Shown here: positions 44,376 to 56,439 of the stretch, piece by piece
Numbering within the stretch: position 1 is the stretch's first letter
How the letters are laid out: each line of letters opens with the position of its first letter
Assembly (NCBI RefSeq): GCF_002234675.1
Contig: NC_019859.2
Span: 34,612,460-34,676,459, forward strand
Direction of reading: 5' to 3'
DNA from: Oryzias latipes
Lineage: Eukaryota; Chordata; Actinopteri; Beloniformes; Adrianichthyidae
DNA: 64,000 nucleotides
Program-made: the position numbers and the translations under genes
Notes under the pieces: model-generated
The model's database searches: none
Told to the model about the DNA's origin: nothing
Seen by the model: only the letters and a program-made list of their open reading frames with translations

Positions 44376-47300
44376 AAAAAATATTTCTCTGGAGTTTTTT
44401 CCCCCCAGAAATAATCACAGTGTCCTTCAGTCAGATGTCTCTGCTTTTCAGTGTTTTGCCGCTCAGTCACTTTCACCAGCAGAGGGTGCCAGAGAATAAA
44501 TTATGGTGGATTGCAGTTTTACTGATGCAGATAAAAAAAGAGGTTTTTGACACTGAACACATAAATTAAGTTTTAAATCATTAGTGCTAAAAATATACTT
44601 CTCACCTCCAGTCTGATTTATAGAGTTTAATGTCACTAATATTACTGCTACTTTGTCTGTTTGGGTTTATGAAGCATTTCGGGTAAATATAAACAGAACA
44701 GTTACATGAATATTCAATGTATTCCAGTGTAATTCTGCAGTGGAGCATTTTATATAAGCTTGCATACATTGTTAGGATTTCTCTTGGGTTGTTTTGTGTG
44801 GACACAGTTTCATGTACCATCTGAAGGTTTTATTTTTAAGTTGACCTCAGTTTTTTTAACTTCTAAGTACTTAAAAAAAATCGTAGCACAAATACTGGTT
44901 TTGTTAGTTCTATATTCCAGTCCTAATGAGCCGGTTGAGGGTCGGTCAAAGTTTTTAGCAGAGGAATCAAAATATGATTTTAAATGTCAGAGCAGGAAAT
45001 TCTTTAGGTGCAGCTGCACATCTCTGCAGGAGAGTCTAAAATAAAATAAAAAAAGTCCTGCCCTTCTAAAGCAAAGGTTTTTTAATGTCATGTCTCTGCT
45101 AAAAAAAAAGGGAAGTGGTAAACTCAAATATCTGGTGTGCTGCAGACTTTGTGATGGAAGAGCAAAGCCTCGGTGCTCAAAAGAAAAAAAGTTTTCATTT
45201 CATGAAAACAATCAAACTGCAGCTCTGCTTCATAAACTCATTCTTTTTTGTGCACTTTTACGGCAAATTCAGTTGGTAAAGAACTTTGGATCTGTCCTAA
45301 TGTTGCTCTTTCCACGTCACTGAAATGATTTCTTGAAAGTCGTCAGGTCTTCACGTGTGTGTTGCTGTCTCCCATCATCCTTTGAGGTTTGTATTTATCT
45401 GCTGGTCTTCCAGGAATTCTGCACCATGTTGAGTTTGAGGTAAAACCACGGACGTTGCTCTGCCAATGCTCCGTAACACAAATGCAGAGGCGAAAAAAAG
45501 AAGAAGAAATCAAGATGTTCGCTTCACCTGCATGTCAGAAGAACAACAGTTGTCATGCATTGGTCAGAAATAGGAGCTTTTCTAAATTGTGCTCAACATC
45601 AGTTCCTTTGAAAGAGGCCTGGCAGAAAGGAAAAAAACATTCATGTCTCTGTCGCTCTTTAAAAACGTTACTGGTTTGTGAGAGTCGAAAATAAAATAAA
45701 AGCACAAAATAAAAATGCAAGTATGCTAATTCTGACCCCCACATCAGAAAAAGAGGAGTAAGGAGTAAAAACTATCTCTCCATGGACCGAAGAGCAGTGC
45801 ACAGAAACTACATTTAAAGAGTTTCACTTGATGCATCATTGCTGCTACACTCATGTTAATCATCCCAATTCAGCTTCTCATTAATGACACAAACTAAGAC
45901 TCAGGAGATTTTTGTGTTCTTGTTGAAAAATGCAGAATATCCCCCTAAACAATGTATCCCCTTTGTCTGGTTGGGTTTGTCTCAATGACCTCAAATCTGA
46001 TAAATGCAATTTAGAAGTCAGATCATTGATCAAATCCTGTGTATTATCAGAGTCAGAAGCCTTTTTTGTAACTGTACATGAAACAACCAAACTGTAGCAG
46101 TCTTGAGGTGGTGATATTGTTAAAGCACACAGAAGTTGTTGATTTGGAGCAGAGTGGGAGGTTCTGCTGCATAATGCAGTACGTAGAGTGCGTGGAAACA
46201 GTAGTGTAGTGTGTAAACTACTAAACTATTATCTCTGTTAAATGTCATTTACAAATGAAATGAGATTTAAACTTAGTTATTTCTTAAAAAAGTCTGGTGT
46301 TTGAACTCAAAGAAACAGTTTTTGCACAACAAACTCACTGTTCTTTGGTGTTTTTGTCTTGTTATTTTATCTTGTGTGTAATAAGCGAGCAGGAGAATAC
46401 TCACTTTAATGAGTTAATTGTACTGAGATGACTCATTGACATGTTCCAGAGAACGATATTTACTGAATCTCTTAAATAATCTGATCAATTTGAGCTTTAG
46501 TTGCCACGTTTTTCCCGTGAGGCTTTTATTCTGCTGGACGTACTTTTTAAATTGAAGGATTTTAGGATTTATGTTTTAACTCTGCTTCGGTTCCACCACA
46601 GTGTGTAGATGCTGACATGAACTTGAAACAAGCCGAACCGAAATCCTGACAGAAATTCTGCTCAGGTCACATTGGACATATTTGGAGTTTGAGTCGTCGG
46701 TGAATCTCATGGAAAGATTCGAATCGCCAGCAACACATTCACAGATATTTTAAGGCCATGTAGGTCCTGTAAGTGAAAATGCCCGTCTAGCATCACACTC
46801 TAATGATCTCATATAATGCGGCGTATTCCCAGATGCTCTTGGTTTCCATCCGCCACAGTTCCTGCCTCCCTCTCTCTCTTTTTTTTTCTTCCTCTGGACA
46901 CTCCAGCTCACTTTCAATCCAACTGTGCCCGTTTCTCTAACCTAACACTTTCCAACACTCTGCATATATAATGCAAATGCCAAGCCTGCTCTGAACCTTC
47001 TCTTTTTCCCCTCCCTGTTAATCTCTGAGCTTCGTTCCTGCAGCCACGAAGCCGCTCTGCCCCAGGAGTGGAGGCCTGTTCAATGTGGCAGACATGATTT
47101 GTTTGCTTTGCAATTATTTTCCATCAGTGGAGACAAATGGACTCATACGGCATGGAGCGACCCACACAGACAAGCGGGAGCGCCGATCGAGGTGAACGCA
47201 AGATTCACCGATGAGGCGTGAGTGAGGCACAAGCTCTGGTCTGGGTAAAGGAAGGGATTTGATTTTAGATTTTAGATTGTGCTTCTCATGTATTGATTTA

Positions 47301-47640
47301 TGGGGAGGGTTCTGTGTACCAGAAAAGAGGACCCTTAGCGGCTGAACAGTTGTCAGGAAACGAACCAAGGTTCGTTGGTTTGGCTCTCTGGAGGCAGAAG
47401 AGGAGGGGGAGGAAGCATCTCTGTCACAGTTAAAGTCCAGCCCTGGCAGTGGAAACAGACATCGCCCGCATAGATCTTCTACCAGCAGAACCGGTTGTTG
47501 TTGCAGAAGACATCAAGCATTAGTTACTTCAGACTCATAGACCATCTGACTGTTTCACCGCTTGACCATCAGTGAAGGAGGAAGACTCTCTCCATCCGTT
47601 TAGTCATTCTGTCCTGCTGCAGTGCTGACACATACTCAGA
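44376..47640. other. Intergenic downstream of cpz
   Basis: About 3.2 kb without a supported exon, tRNA or bordered repeat. The short frames present lack domains and splice context. Confidence 0.45.
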
Positions 47641-47644
47641 ATCT

Positions 47645-47915
47645 CTTAAGGGGCTCATGAAAGTGACTTTTCTCCCCCCAAAATCCATGAACAAAACCAA
47701 AGCACACGTGTCTGGGATTTCCAAAGGAGGTTTCGCGGAAGGCCACAGGGCCTACGGCTTGGCGGCCCCCTTTTGTGGCAAAGTGGGAAATTTGGTGATG
47801 TTTACGTTTTCCCACAATGTGAGAAATACATTTATTTGAGCAAGTCCCCCCCCCCCCCCGACATTTCACACAAGCCGCCAGTTTAAGTCTACGACCACAA
47901 CTAAAGTTTTGTTGA
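47645..47915 (+). repeat. Dispersed repeat, partner of 35520-35765
   Basis: Ordered similarity to the cpz intron 2 copy as described there. A poly-C run of about 14 nt at 47847-47860 interrupts it. Confidence 0.55.
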
Positions 47916-47919
47916 CCTT

Positions 47920-50110
47920 TGACCTCGGGAAGAGGCCACCATGCGCGGAATTTCCCCCCAAAATTCAACACCACCGCCTGTAACTCTTCGCACATCATTG
48001 GGAAGCTAAGAAGTGCAGACATAAAGTTTTTAGCTTCCAGGAGTGATGCCCCCGGCTGGTTTGCACATTTTTTACTGGAATATTGGGAAAATTAACTACA
48101 TAAGTTGTTTACTCAAGCCGAACGACAGAAACACGCAATATAGAAATGTAGGCGTACTTAACAACCTCTGAATCTTGTCCCATATAATATTTAAATAACA
48201 TTTAGTTTTATTTTCATCTTTCCTACAGATAAAAAGGACAGCAACAAAAACTTTCAATTATTTAAAATGTGCAGTTTTTCAACAAACATAAAGTGGTATT
48301 TTTGATGAGATTGTTTCTATATACACACATCCTGTATGGGTTTTTAATTATTAAACATAAACACTTGTTGAAACTAGACATAATAAAAGGGTAAATCATA
48401 AAAAAAGATTGGAAAAAAAAGTTCAAATGATAAGAAATGAAAGATCCAAACCACACGTCTTCTTCATGTCATTGCATGAAGATGCAGATGTGGATGAAGT
48501 GGCCGTCTCCACATCTGTCTCTTGTGACGCTGGTACACAGAGGACATGCAGATTTCTACGTCTCTGAACTTTGAGACCATCCACAGTTAAGGAGATTAAC
48601 CTTTTCCTCCCGCCTCACGTCTACTTGACTTCTCTTTTCTTCTGCCTTTGGCCTTTCCTCTTCCCAGCCCCGTCTTCCTCTTTGCAGCGTCTCCGCTGTC
48701 TACCCCCCCCCCTGCTCCTCCTCCTGTCTCTCCTTTGCCCTCTCTTTCCTCCCTTTTCACGAAGGCCAGGTTCAGGGGTCACCAATTACTCTAAGAGGGC
48801 TGAGAAAGTTGCATGGGCTCTGCCCTCAGGGCTGCCATGTTGCATTAACGTCACAGAGCCTCCAGAAACCCAGCAGCCACTGGCTGCCAGCACAGCAGCC
48901 TCAGCCTCAGCCTCGGGTCGGACCCTCGCCCTGCTCATGCCTGAGAAGACGGACCCTCGCCCTCCTCATGCCTGAGAAGACGGCGCGCTCTGCCTCCTAA
49001 CTGACCTGCTGGGCAGCACTAACATGTATGTCTGAACTGCTAAATCCTTCACTGAACGTTCATTATGTCAGTTAGGCTGGTGTTCTCCAACATTCTCGTA
49101 TTGAAGAATGTGTATTTTAGTTATTGATGTAGTACACGGCAAAAACCAGATCACAGCAAGAGTAGAAGGACGTAGAAAAAGCAGATCGGAGGGCAGGAAA
49201 GTTTATCTGTGCAAAAGAAAAGACACAATATATGACAGAAGTGCTGCCTTTAATTAGAGGGAAAAAAATCAAACTTATCATTATCCAAACATCTCTTCCA
49301 TGTCAGGTTAGAATATACAGAGAACTAAAAAAAAACATTTTCAGATTATTTACACAAATGGCTTGAATTTGTTAGAATTATCATTTAATTGAAACGCATA
49401 CATTTGAATTAACCTCAGGGGAGTGAAGTCATCCAAAATAAAAAACTAAAAACACCAAAAACCCTAAATTCACAATGAAAAAGAGTACAAGTAAAAAAAA
49501 ACAACTAAATTATAATTGACCAAAGGGGTTCTCCATGTACTGACGTCCCACTCCGATCAATTTAGCCAAACTCCAAGAACCTGTTGTTTTCTAGGACATA
49601 GTTTCTGCTGAGCAGCAGGAGTTTCTGAAAAATTCACCTCTGAGTTGTGGGCAGGACTGTTGGTGTGGAGCAACCCGGTCCCCCTTCCCGTCACCGGTCA
49701 AGAAAAAACTTGATTTGTAACTTGTTTCTGCCTGCTTGTGTGTAACTTTGGATGTGTGTCTGCTTGGAGCCTCCAGCACAGAGCTCTGCCCTGAGCTCCA
49801 GTCCCCAATCAGGGCAATAGCAGACAGCACCAAGTCCTTCTCTGCACTCAGAGAGCAAAGAGGTTTTAGCTGCAGAGAAGGAGCCATCAAGTCTGGAAAT
49901 CTTTTTGTCTTTAAAAAGGGTTGGAGTGTTTAAAAATGCTTATTTGGTGTCCGTTTTTTTTCTCCATCTGTTTAAGAAAATGGTGAAAGAAAGTCTTATT
50001 TTTTCTAGATATCCTCCTGAAGCAGCACATTCATTTATGACCTTTTCTTTGCCTCCCCAGAAAGCCAAACTTGCCATGATACCACCCAAACATGGAAGAT
50101 ATCATTGGAA
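47920..50110. other. Intergenic, no gene recognised
   Basis: Contains a C/T-rich stretch (48600-48760), and a tandem duplication of about 30 nt around 48920-48980 (ACCCTCGCCCT...CATGCCTGAGAAGACGG twice). 49570-49700 resembles 32750-32880. No gene call can be supported. Confidence 0.4.
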
Positions 50111-50116
50111 AGACCA

Positions 50117-50515
50117 GGGCTGTGTCCCATTACCTGCCCTAACCCCTAACTACTAAAAAACTATTAAGTGTGGGACTGTGTAGTGCCCTGCATTTTAAAA
50201 ACAATTCAGACACCACGCTCACTACTACTAAAAATCTATTTAACATCAGCGAGTTGCAACACTTATTTATGAGTCCAGTGTCTTCTGAAGATAAAAACGT
50301 TGATGGTTTATTAAACAGATATATATTTTTTTGGCAAATAATTGTTCAGACGCAATGCATTGTGGTCTATATTTGCCGATCAAGTGAGTGAGCATTGATG
50401 CACACTGGTTTTTGCAGAGACTTCTGGGAAATGTCCAGGGCACTGGATTTTGGAATTGTAGATTCGGACAGCACTAGAAAATGGCATTTTATAGTCAGCA
50501 GGGAAGGAACTCAGA
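50117..50515. mobile_element. Non-autonomous DNA element, inverted partner of 26018-26353
   Basis: Starts AGGGCTGTGTCCCATTACC and carries GAGTGAGCATTGATGCACAC, AGGGCACTGGATTTTGGAAT and GACAGCACTAGAAAAT, the reverse complements of the 26018 copy. No coding content. Confidence 0.65.
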
Positions 50516-50884
50516 CAAAACCCAGGATGTCCTTGTTATAAAGACTTCAAATGAGTCAAATGACTTAATCCAAGAACAACTGTCCCCCACAGAGGACATA
50601 TATAGGGTCTGGTTCTCAGGAGGATAATACTATTCACAATCTAAACTCAAAGCGGCTGATATGAAAACTCTGTTGACCCAGCATTCTAGCATCACTTACA
50701 TGCATCGTCTAAATGCAAATCTGAAGATGTGAAAAGAGTCTCACAACCCCTTGTGCACTTGTAACTCTCATCTGTGCATGAATGTGGTTGTATTTTGTAA
50801 GTTTATGATATTCAGATGAACATACCAATACACAGTTGCAAGCAAACACAGTTACGCACAAATCTATGAGTTACAAATCAAGTA

Positions 50885-51868
50885 CCGTAATTTCCGGACT
50901 ACAAGCCGCTACTTTTTTCCTGCGCTTACAGCCTTGCGGCTTATTCAGTGACGCGGCTGATTTATGGATTTAATTGGCGGCCGCCATGTACGTACTTTCG
51001 AACTCAGTGAATAGATTGAATTCTCTATCTGACACCAAGCACGAGGCATTTTTAATCAACACACCTCTTAGCAACCAAACAGCATGGACTTGACTTCAGG
51101 TCTTAGACACTTCAGTCATGGTTCAACAAAACGAAACACGCATGCCCGGCCGCATCCCAGAATCCTTTGGGGCCATTAGACCCAACGTGCACGTGATCGC
51201 CGCTACATTATGATGAAGCTTTCAAGTTAAAATCAATCGTTAAAAGCAGCGTAAAAAAGTCCACCGTCACCAACGGGTTTGGAAAAGCCGGTTTGCTGCG
51301 TGACGGAGAGAACAGCGCATGGAGTGAATTTACACTCCATTTACGGTTTCTAAGGAAACCGTAAAAGCGGAATTTTGCTTTGAAAAACTCACAGCCTCCG
51401 TGTGAGCTGGAGACATCTTCTCCTGCTGATTGAGCTGCGGGGCCGATGGCAGTCTGATGGCTCCCACACGTAACAACGCATCCACCCCTCATACACAAAA
51501 CGTACAGTATTAAGTCCGATTGCTTTGCACAGAAACGATTTGCTCCATCCATCGGCGCAACGGGGACGAAGTGCTCCTCCTTGAAGCTGCCCTGGCACTT
51601 GTGAACAGAATATAGGTCCATGCTGTTTGACAGATGTGGATACACTCAAATACGTGACTCAGAGGCAAAACTGGCACCACCCACAATGTGCTAATAAATT
51701 GCACTCACTCTGGGATGCTGGGCGTGATCCGTCAGGATGACAATATCGCCTAACACATGCGCGGCTTGTACTCTGACGCGGCTTGTGTATGTATAAAAGC
51801 AGTCAAACACATGAATATGGGTGGGTGCGGCTTGTAATCGGGTGCGCTTTGTAGTCCGGAATTCACGG
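50885..51868. mobile_element. 984-bp TIR element with TA duplication
   Basis: The left end CCGTAATTTCCGGACTACAA and the reverse complement of the right end, CCGTGAATTCCGGACTACAA, match at about 17 of 20 positions. Both sides are flanked by TA. Subterminal GCGGCTTGTA/CAAGCCGC and GCGGCTTATT motifs repeat inside. A minus-strand frame at 51645-51208 (145 codons) has no recognised domain. TA duplication fits a Tc1/mariner-like or related non-autonomous element; superfamily undecided. Confidence 0.75.
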
Positions 51869-52517
51869 TACTACGCACACACAGATCAAGAAAGTCTATT
51901 TCCCCTCCATAACAGCCCCTAACACCCCCAACCTAGCATTATCGCTGCAACAGAAGGGCTAGCATTATTGGAGCTGACCAGCTGGACAGTTTTGATCCAG
52001 GTTCCGCTCAGGCTAGTTAATTCACAGCAATTTTTAAAAAGAAATACTCAGAAGCTTAATTTACTTTTTATTTATGTCCTCCGTCATGCAGCAAGAACTT
52101 CTTAAGAAAACCAAAAACACCATTGTCATCAGACTGGAAGATCCATCTCTGACATTAACAATTGTGTCGGTTTCTCTCACTGTTGCTCAGTAACTGGCCG
52201 TAGAATTCGTTACCACGTCAGCTGGTGTAGATTTGGACTGGACCCCCCCCACCACCACCGTGTTTGACAGTTGGCATGAGGGGTTCTTGTGGAAATGGGT
52301 TGGCCTGTGCCGCTGTACATTTATTAAGTTTTACATGAACTGAATGCAACATTGAGGAATGCATCCGTTCGTCTTTGAGTCTTGACGAGTGTTTATTCTT
52401 AGAGGCTGCTTTTACTGGATTTTGTCTTTATGGTGTAAAAGTTGCACTGAACACTAAGGTTCATTCCTCCATTCATTAACCTTCCAGAGGTCCCCGCTCA
52501 TTTCACTGAGTTTTCAT

Positions 52518-52722
52518 TTAACCCTTGCAATTTAACATTGGGAGTTGGGTCATCTAGACCCACCATACAGTGCTCTGAACCTTTTTTCTTCAATGATTTG
52601 TGATCTTCACTGGTGTCCATGGATTACATGAAATCTTTCCACCTTTATCCACCTTTGTCATGGTAGAGAGAACACGTCAATGGAAGGGGGGGGGGGGGGT
52701 CATAGGGTAGCACAAGGGTTAA
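52518..52722 (+). mobile_element. TTAA-flanked MITE, copy C
   Basis: TTAACCCTTG at 52518 and GGTAGCACAAGGGTTAA at 52706-52722, with TTAA duplicated at both borders. It carries the same interior as copies A, B and D and a run of about 14 G near the right end. Confidence 0.88.
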
Positions 52723-53758
52723 CATTCATGAGCATTTTTAAGAACCAATCACTTTTCCTTTTTTACTACGCTTAACAGAAACATAAAGATAACACTTTTG
52801 TTTTTGCTCTGTCTAAATCTGGGATGGTGAGCATGTCTCCTTTACTGAGGAAAATCCATCCCACCTCACAGGTGTGCCACATCAAGATGCTGATTCGACA
52901 GCATGAGTATTGCACAGGTGTGCCTTAGACTGGCCACAATGAATGGTCACTCTGAAACGAGCCGTTTTGTTCTATCTGGGGCGTTTGGGGACTTAGAAAA
53001 CACATCAGTATCTGGCGTGAACACCATTTGCCTGGCGGGGTTGTTGATTGCTGCCCATGGTTTCAGCGGGGTCGTGATAAGGCCAGGTGTATGTTCTGGA
53101 CGAAGAACACAGGTGCATTTTATTGATGGCATTTTGAATGCACTGGTGTGTTGCGTTGCATGAGGCAAACAGAGTCACATCACTGCCCGGTTTTCTGAGT
53201 CCCCCAGCCGTCCCCCACACAAAACAACACGGATCCTGAAAAAAACGGATTTTGTTTGATTTGCAAACATAAAAACCCCAGATTCATTAATAAAGTCTGC
53301 AGAGACGCTGCAGACTGATCTTTATACCAGAGCCAACAGACGCTGTGCAGCCAGTTGGAGCTGAAACGCGTTCTGAATAGAGACTCAACCTCTGAGTCAG
53401 CACGCTCAGCCGAGACCTCAGTAATTGCAAAAACAGCACTTGGTCCACTAATAATGGGTGCGTGTCTACTCCAATCCCCGGTCTGTCTGTCTGTCAATGC
53501 CACGAAGGCAGCAATTACAGACTGCAGCATTTCCTCGGATGATGGCAGAGGAACAGTGGACAATGTGTCTAAGTGTGAGGGGGCCGTAAGGTAAGGGGAG
53601 AGCTGAAAGAGATGTGTTGGAGAACTCCTGAGATGTGGACCGCAACCTGCTTAGCTGCCCAACTTACTCTCCCTTATATCACGTTGGGAAAGTGTGTAAT
53701 TTCGACGGGGCCAACAAAAATCTCTTCAGGATGCGCAAAGATAGTAATCATTGAAACA
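52723..53758. other. Intergenic, no gene recognised
   Basis: The stretch 52870-53130 (GCCACATCAAGATGCTGATT, CAGCATGAGTATTGCACAGG, ACTCTGAAA) resembles the tail of a common vertebrate repeat, but it was not resolved into an element. Confidence 0.35.
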
Positions 53759-54343
53759 TACGGTGGCCGAGAGGTGCAAGAGACGTTTACATTTAAGATA
53801 CAATGACAACAATCCTAGTGCAAATGAACAAATACTGACACACAACAGCAAATCAAAGAAAAAGGGAACAAATCTACAAAAAAAACAACGAAAGCAAAAA
53901 CACGGCTTCTTACAGAAAGGGACATGATATAAAACCAATCATGTATGATTTTTTTAAAGTTATTTCTGACTGTTTTCTTTATGTGGACAGTATAAATAAA
54001 TGAAACAGTCCAAAAGCCTTTTTTAATTGTATTACTACAATAAAAATTACAACAATGTTTAGCAAGCTAAAGTTTCTGCGTCACGTCGAGTAGTAAGGGT
54101 ATTCCTTTGGGACGCAGAAAGTTTATGTCCACAGTAATAAATAACTTTAAAGAATCATACACGATTAGTTTTATATTACGTCCCTTTCTGTTAGACGCTG
54201 TCTCCTCCTTCGTTGTTGTGTTTCAGGACTCTGTAATTTGTTCTGTTATTTGCTGTTGTGTGTCAGTATTTGTTCATTTGTCCTGGCATTTGTTGTTGTT
54301 GTATCTTAAACATAAACGTGTCCTGCACCTCTCGGCCACCGTA
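53759..54343. mobile_element. 585-bp fold-back element with about 190-nt inverted arms
   Basis: The ends read TACGGTGGCCGAGAGGTGCA and its counterpart TGCACCTCTCGGCCACCGTA. The arms continue inwards: AGATACAATGACAACAA against TTGTTGTTGTATCTTA, ACACACAACAGCAAAT against ATTTGCTGTTGTGTGT, AGAAAGGGACATGATATAAAAC against GTTTTATATTACGTCCCTTTCT. The loop is about 180 nt, AT-rich. Flanking GAAACA and GAAGCA may be a diverged target duplication. No transposase. Confidence 0.85.
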
Positions 54344-54349
54344 GAAGCA

Positions 54350-56437
54350 AACCTTTAAAAACATTTCTGTAGAGGATCTTTAAAGTCCAGAACATCCGAC
54401 AGGCAGCACCGTGTCTGAAATTCTGGGCCACTTCCTTTACTAAACACTGTGATGGCTCCCCACCTATGACCCCTTCAATGGCCATCACCAGGATTACCTA
54501 AAACACTGACTGATCTTTTCTGTTACGCTTCTATTGCTTTATTTGATTTTTCCCACAGAGGCATGACGAGCTGATGTCGTGGCAGACAATGGAGCAGATC
54601 CGAGGTCTGACCCCAAAACTAATTTGCCAGCTCACGCTCATTGAACAAGTGCCCCTTTCGCCAGTGCTCAGTTTGTTTTTCTCCAGGTTCTTTTCTTTAT
54701 TTGTTGTGAGTGTCTTCATTGCCGTGCACAGAGCTGTAAAAGAGGATTAGGGAGAACTTTTTCTGAAGGTTCTGCCTTTGGCTGCTTTCAGATGTATTCT
54801 CTGGATCTAGATCTGGAGTTGTTTATTGATGTTTTGAACCAATCAAAGAAAGGTATGTCATTGAGTCAAGACCATATACAAAGTAATGCAACTTTGAAGC
54901 ATGCGTGTCCTCTACAGCGCGTGCATTCGTGATAAATGTTCGTTTCATTGCTCAGGATTTGTTAAGGAAAAGAAATCTGCTTTCGATTTGGTCGGTGTGC
55001 AATTGTTGTTGGAGAGTTGCACCACAAAAGTCAGTGTCTGATTTCTAACGGGGTCAGAGGCGGGGGCAGGGTAGCCGTAAGCGGCAACGATACGTGTGAA
55101 ATTTGACACAACTCTGCACCATTTGTGTGTGATTACGCCGATTTCCTAGGGCAACATCTGTCGGCACGTTCTCACAGACAGCTGCACAAGGTAGGATCTA
55201 TGATGAGAGGAAAAGCTAATGTGTTCGTTTCCGTGTTGATCCATTCAGACAGACATTAAACAGCATACGTGTGATTGGTAAATTATCCACAGCACTCTCA
55301 TTTGGGAAAAAATGTCTGCAAACCCCCCCCCCCCCAGAAAGCCAGACAAGAAGACAAAACATCAATCTTGCAGGATTGAATGATGCGTGGAAGTCCCAAC
55401 GTTACTGTTAATCCAAAACAAGCTGAGGAGAAAAAGGCGTCAGATTCAGACGGACGCATTTTTCAAACAATGAGGTGCACCGGATTATATCAGTAAACAG
55501 AGAATCAACTCCCCGTTATAAGTAAGGCACACCAGATTACAGGGCACGTTGAACAAAACAAAACATTCATGTAATGTGGAATGACCACTGTCACTGCCTC
55601 CAGCCCTTTGTGTGTATTTGTGTGTGTGTGTATGGGTGTGTGTGTCTATCCTTTACAGACTTCACCTCCTGCAGGAGAAGACTGCGGTGTCCTTCCCTCC
55701 TCCAATCAACAGGCCGGGTGGGAAGCATCAAAGCCTCAGCAGCCCCCGTCTCTCTGTTTTCCTTTGAGGTTTTGATTTTTATTGCTATAGTGCCTGAGAA
55801 TTTAAGTTATTACTATTTATCTTCTTGAACCCCATTGCATCTGTCTATCAAATAAATGGCTGCCCTGGCAGTCTTAACACTTTTTTTTGTTTAAATCTTA
55901 CCTATTTTCTCCCTCAACTGGGGTGGGATCCCGAGCAAGCCCCCAGAATGCAAAGAGGAGCCAAGGGGCAGGCGAATGGTCAGAAAAGTTGAAGGGAAGT
56001 TTTTTGTTGTTATTCATGTGTACCTCTTTTGTCTGCAATAAGCAGCCTATGCAGAGAGTGTAACACGTCAGAAAAATCAAACAAATACAAAAACAGTTAC
56101 TCTCAACATTTTTTAGTTGTAACATCTCAAATACAAAAAGAAAAAAAAACGTTTTCAGTTCATCAAGTATCACTGGCAGGCTCCTGGCCGCAGTGATGCC
56201 TCACCCTCACCCTCAAACACTTTGACAGATTTTTGAGTGCCGTCTACCACAGAGAACAGGTTTGAGGTCAGTAGGCACAACAAGAATTTTTATCACTATA
56301 TCATTACATCATCACGCTCTGTTGAATTTTGATGATTTCCCAGGGACTACAGGTGGAAATTAGCAGACTTTGCTGGCACAATTCATCATTTCACGTTTCA
56401 TGTGATCAATTGTCTTTTATCCATTGTCCCTTGTTTT
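54350..56437. other. Intergenic, no gene recognised
   Basis: A short (GT)n block is at 55606-55645. 55470-55560 (GGTGCACCGGATTATAT, AAGGCACACCAGATTACAGG) resembles the subterminal region of TIR elements like that at 50885. Nothing coding is supported. Confidence 0.4.
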
Positions 56438-56439
56438 AG

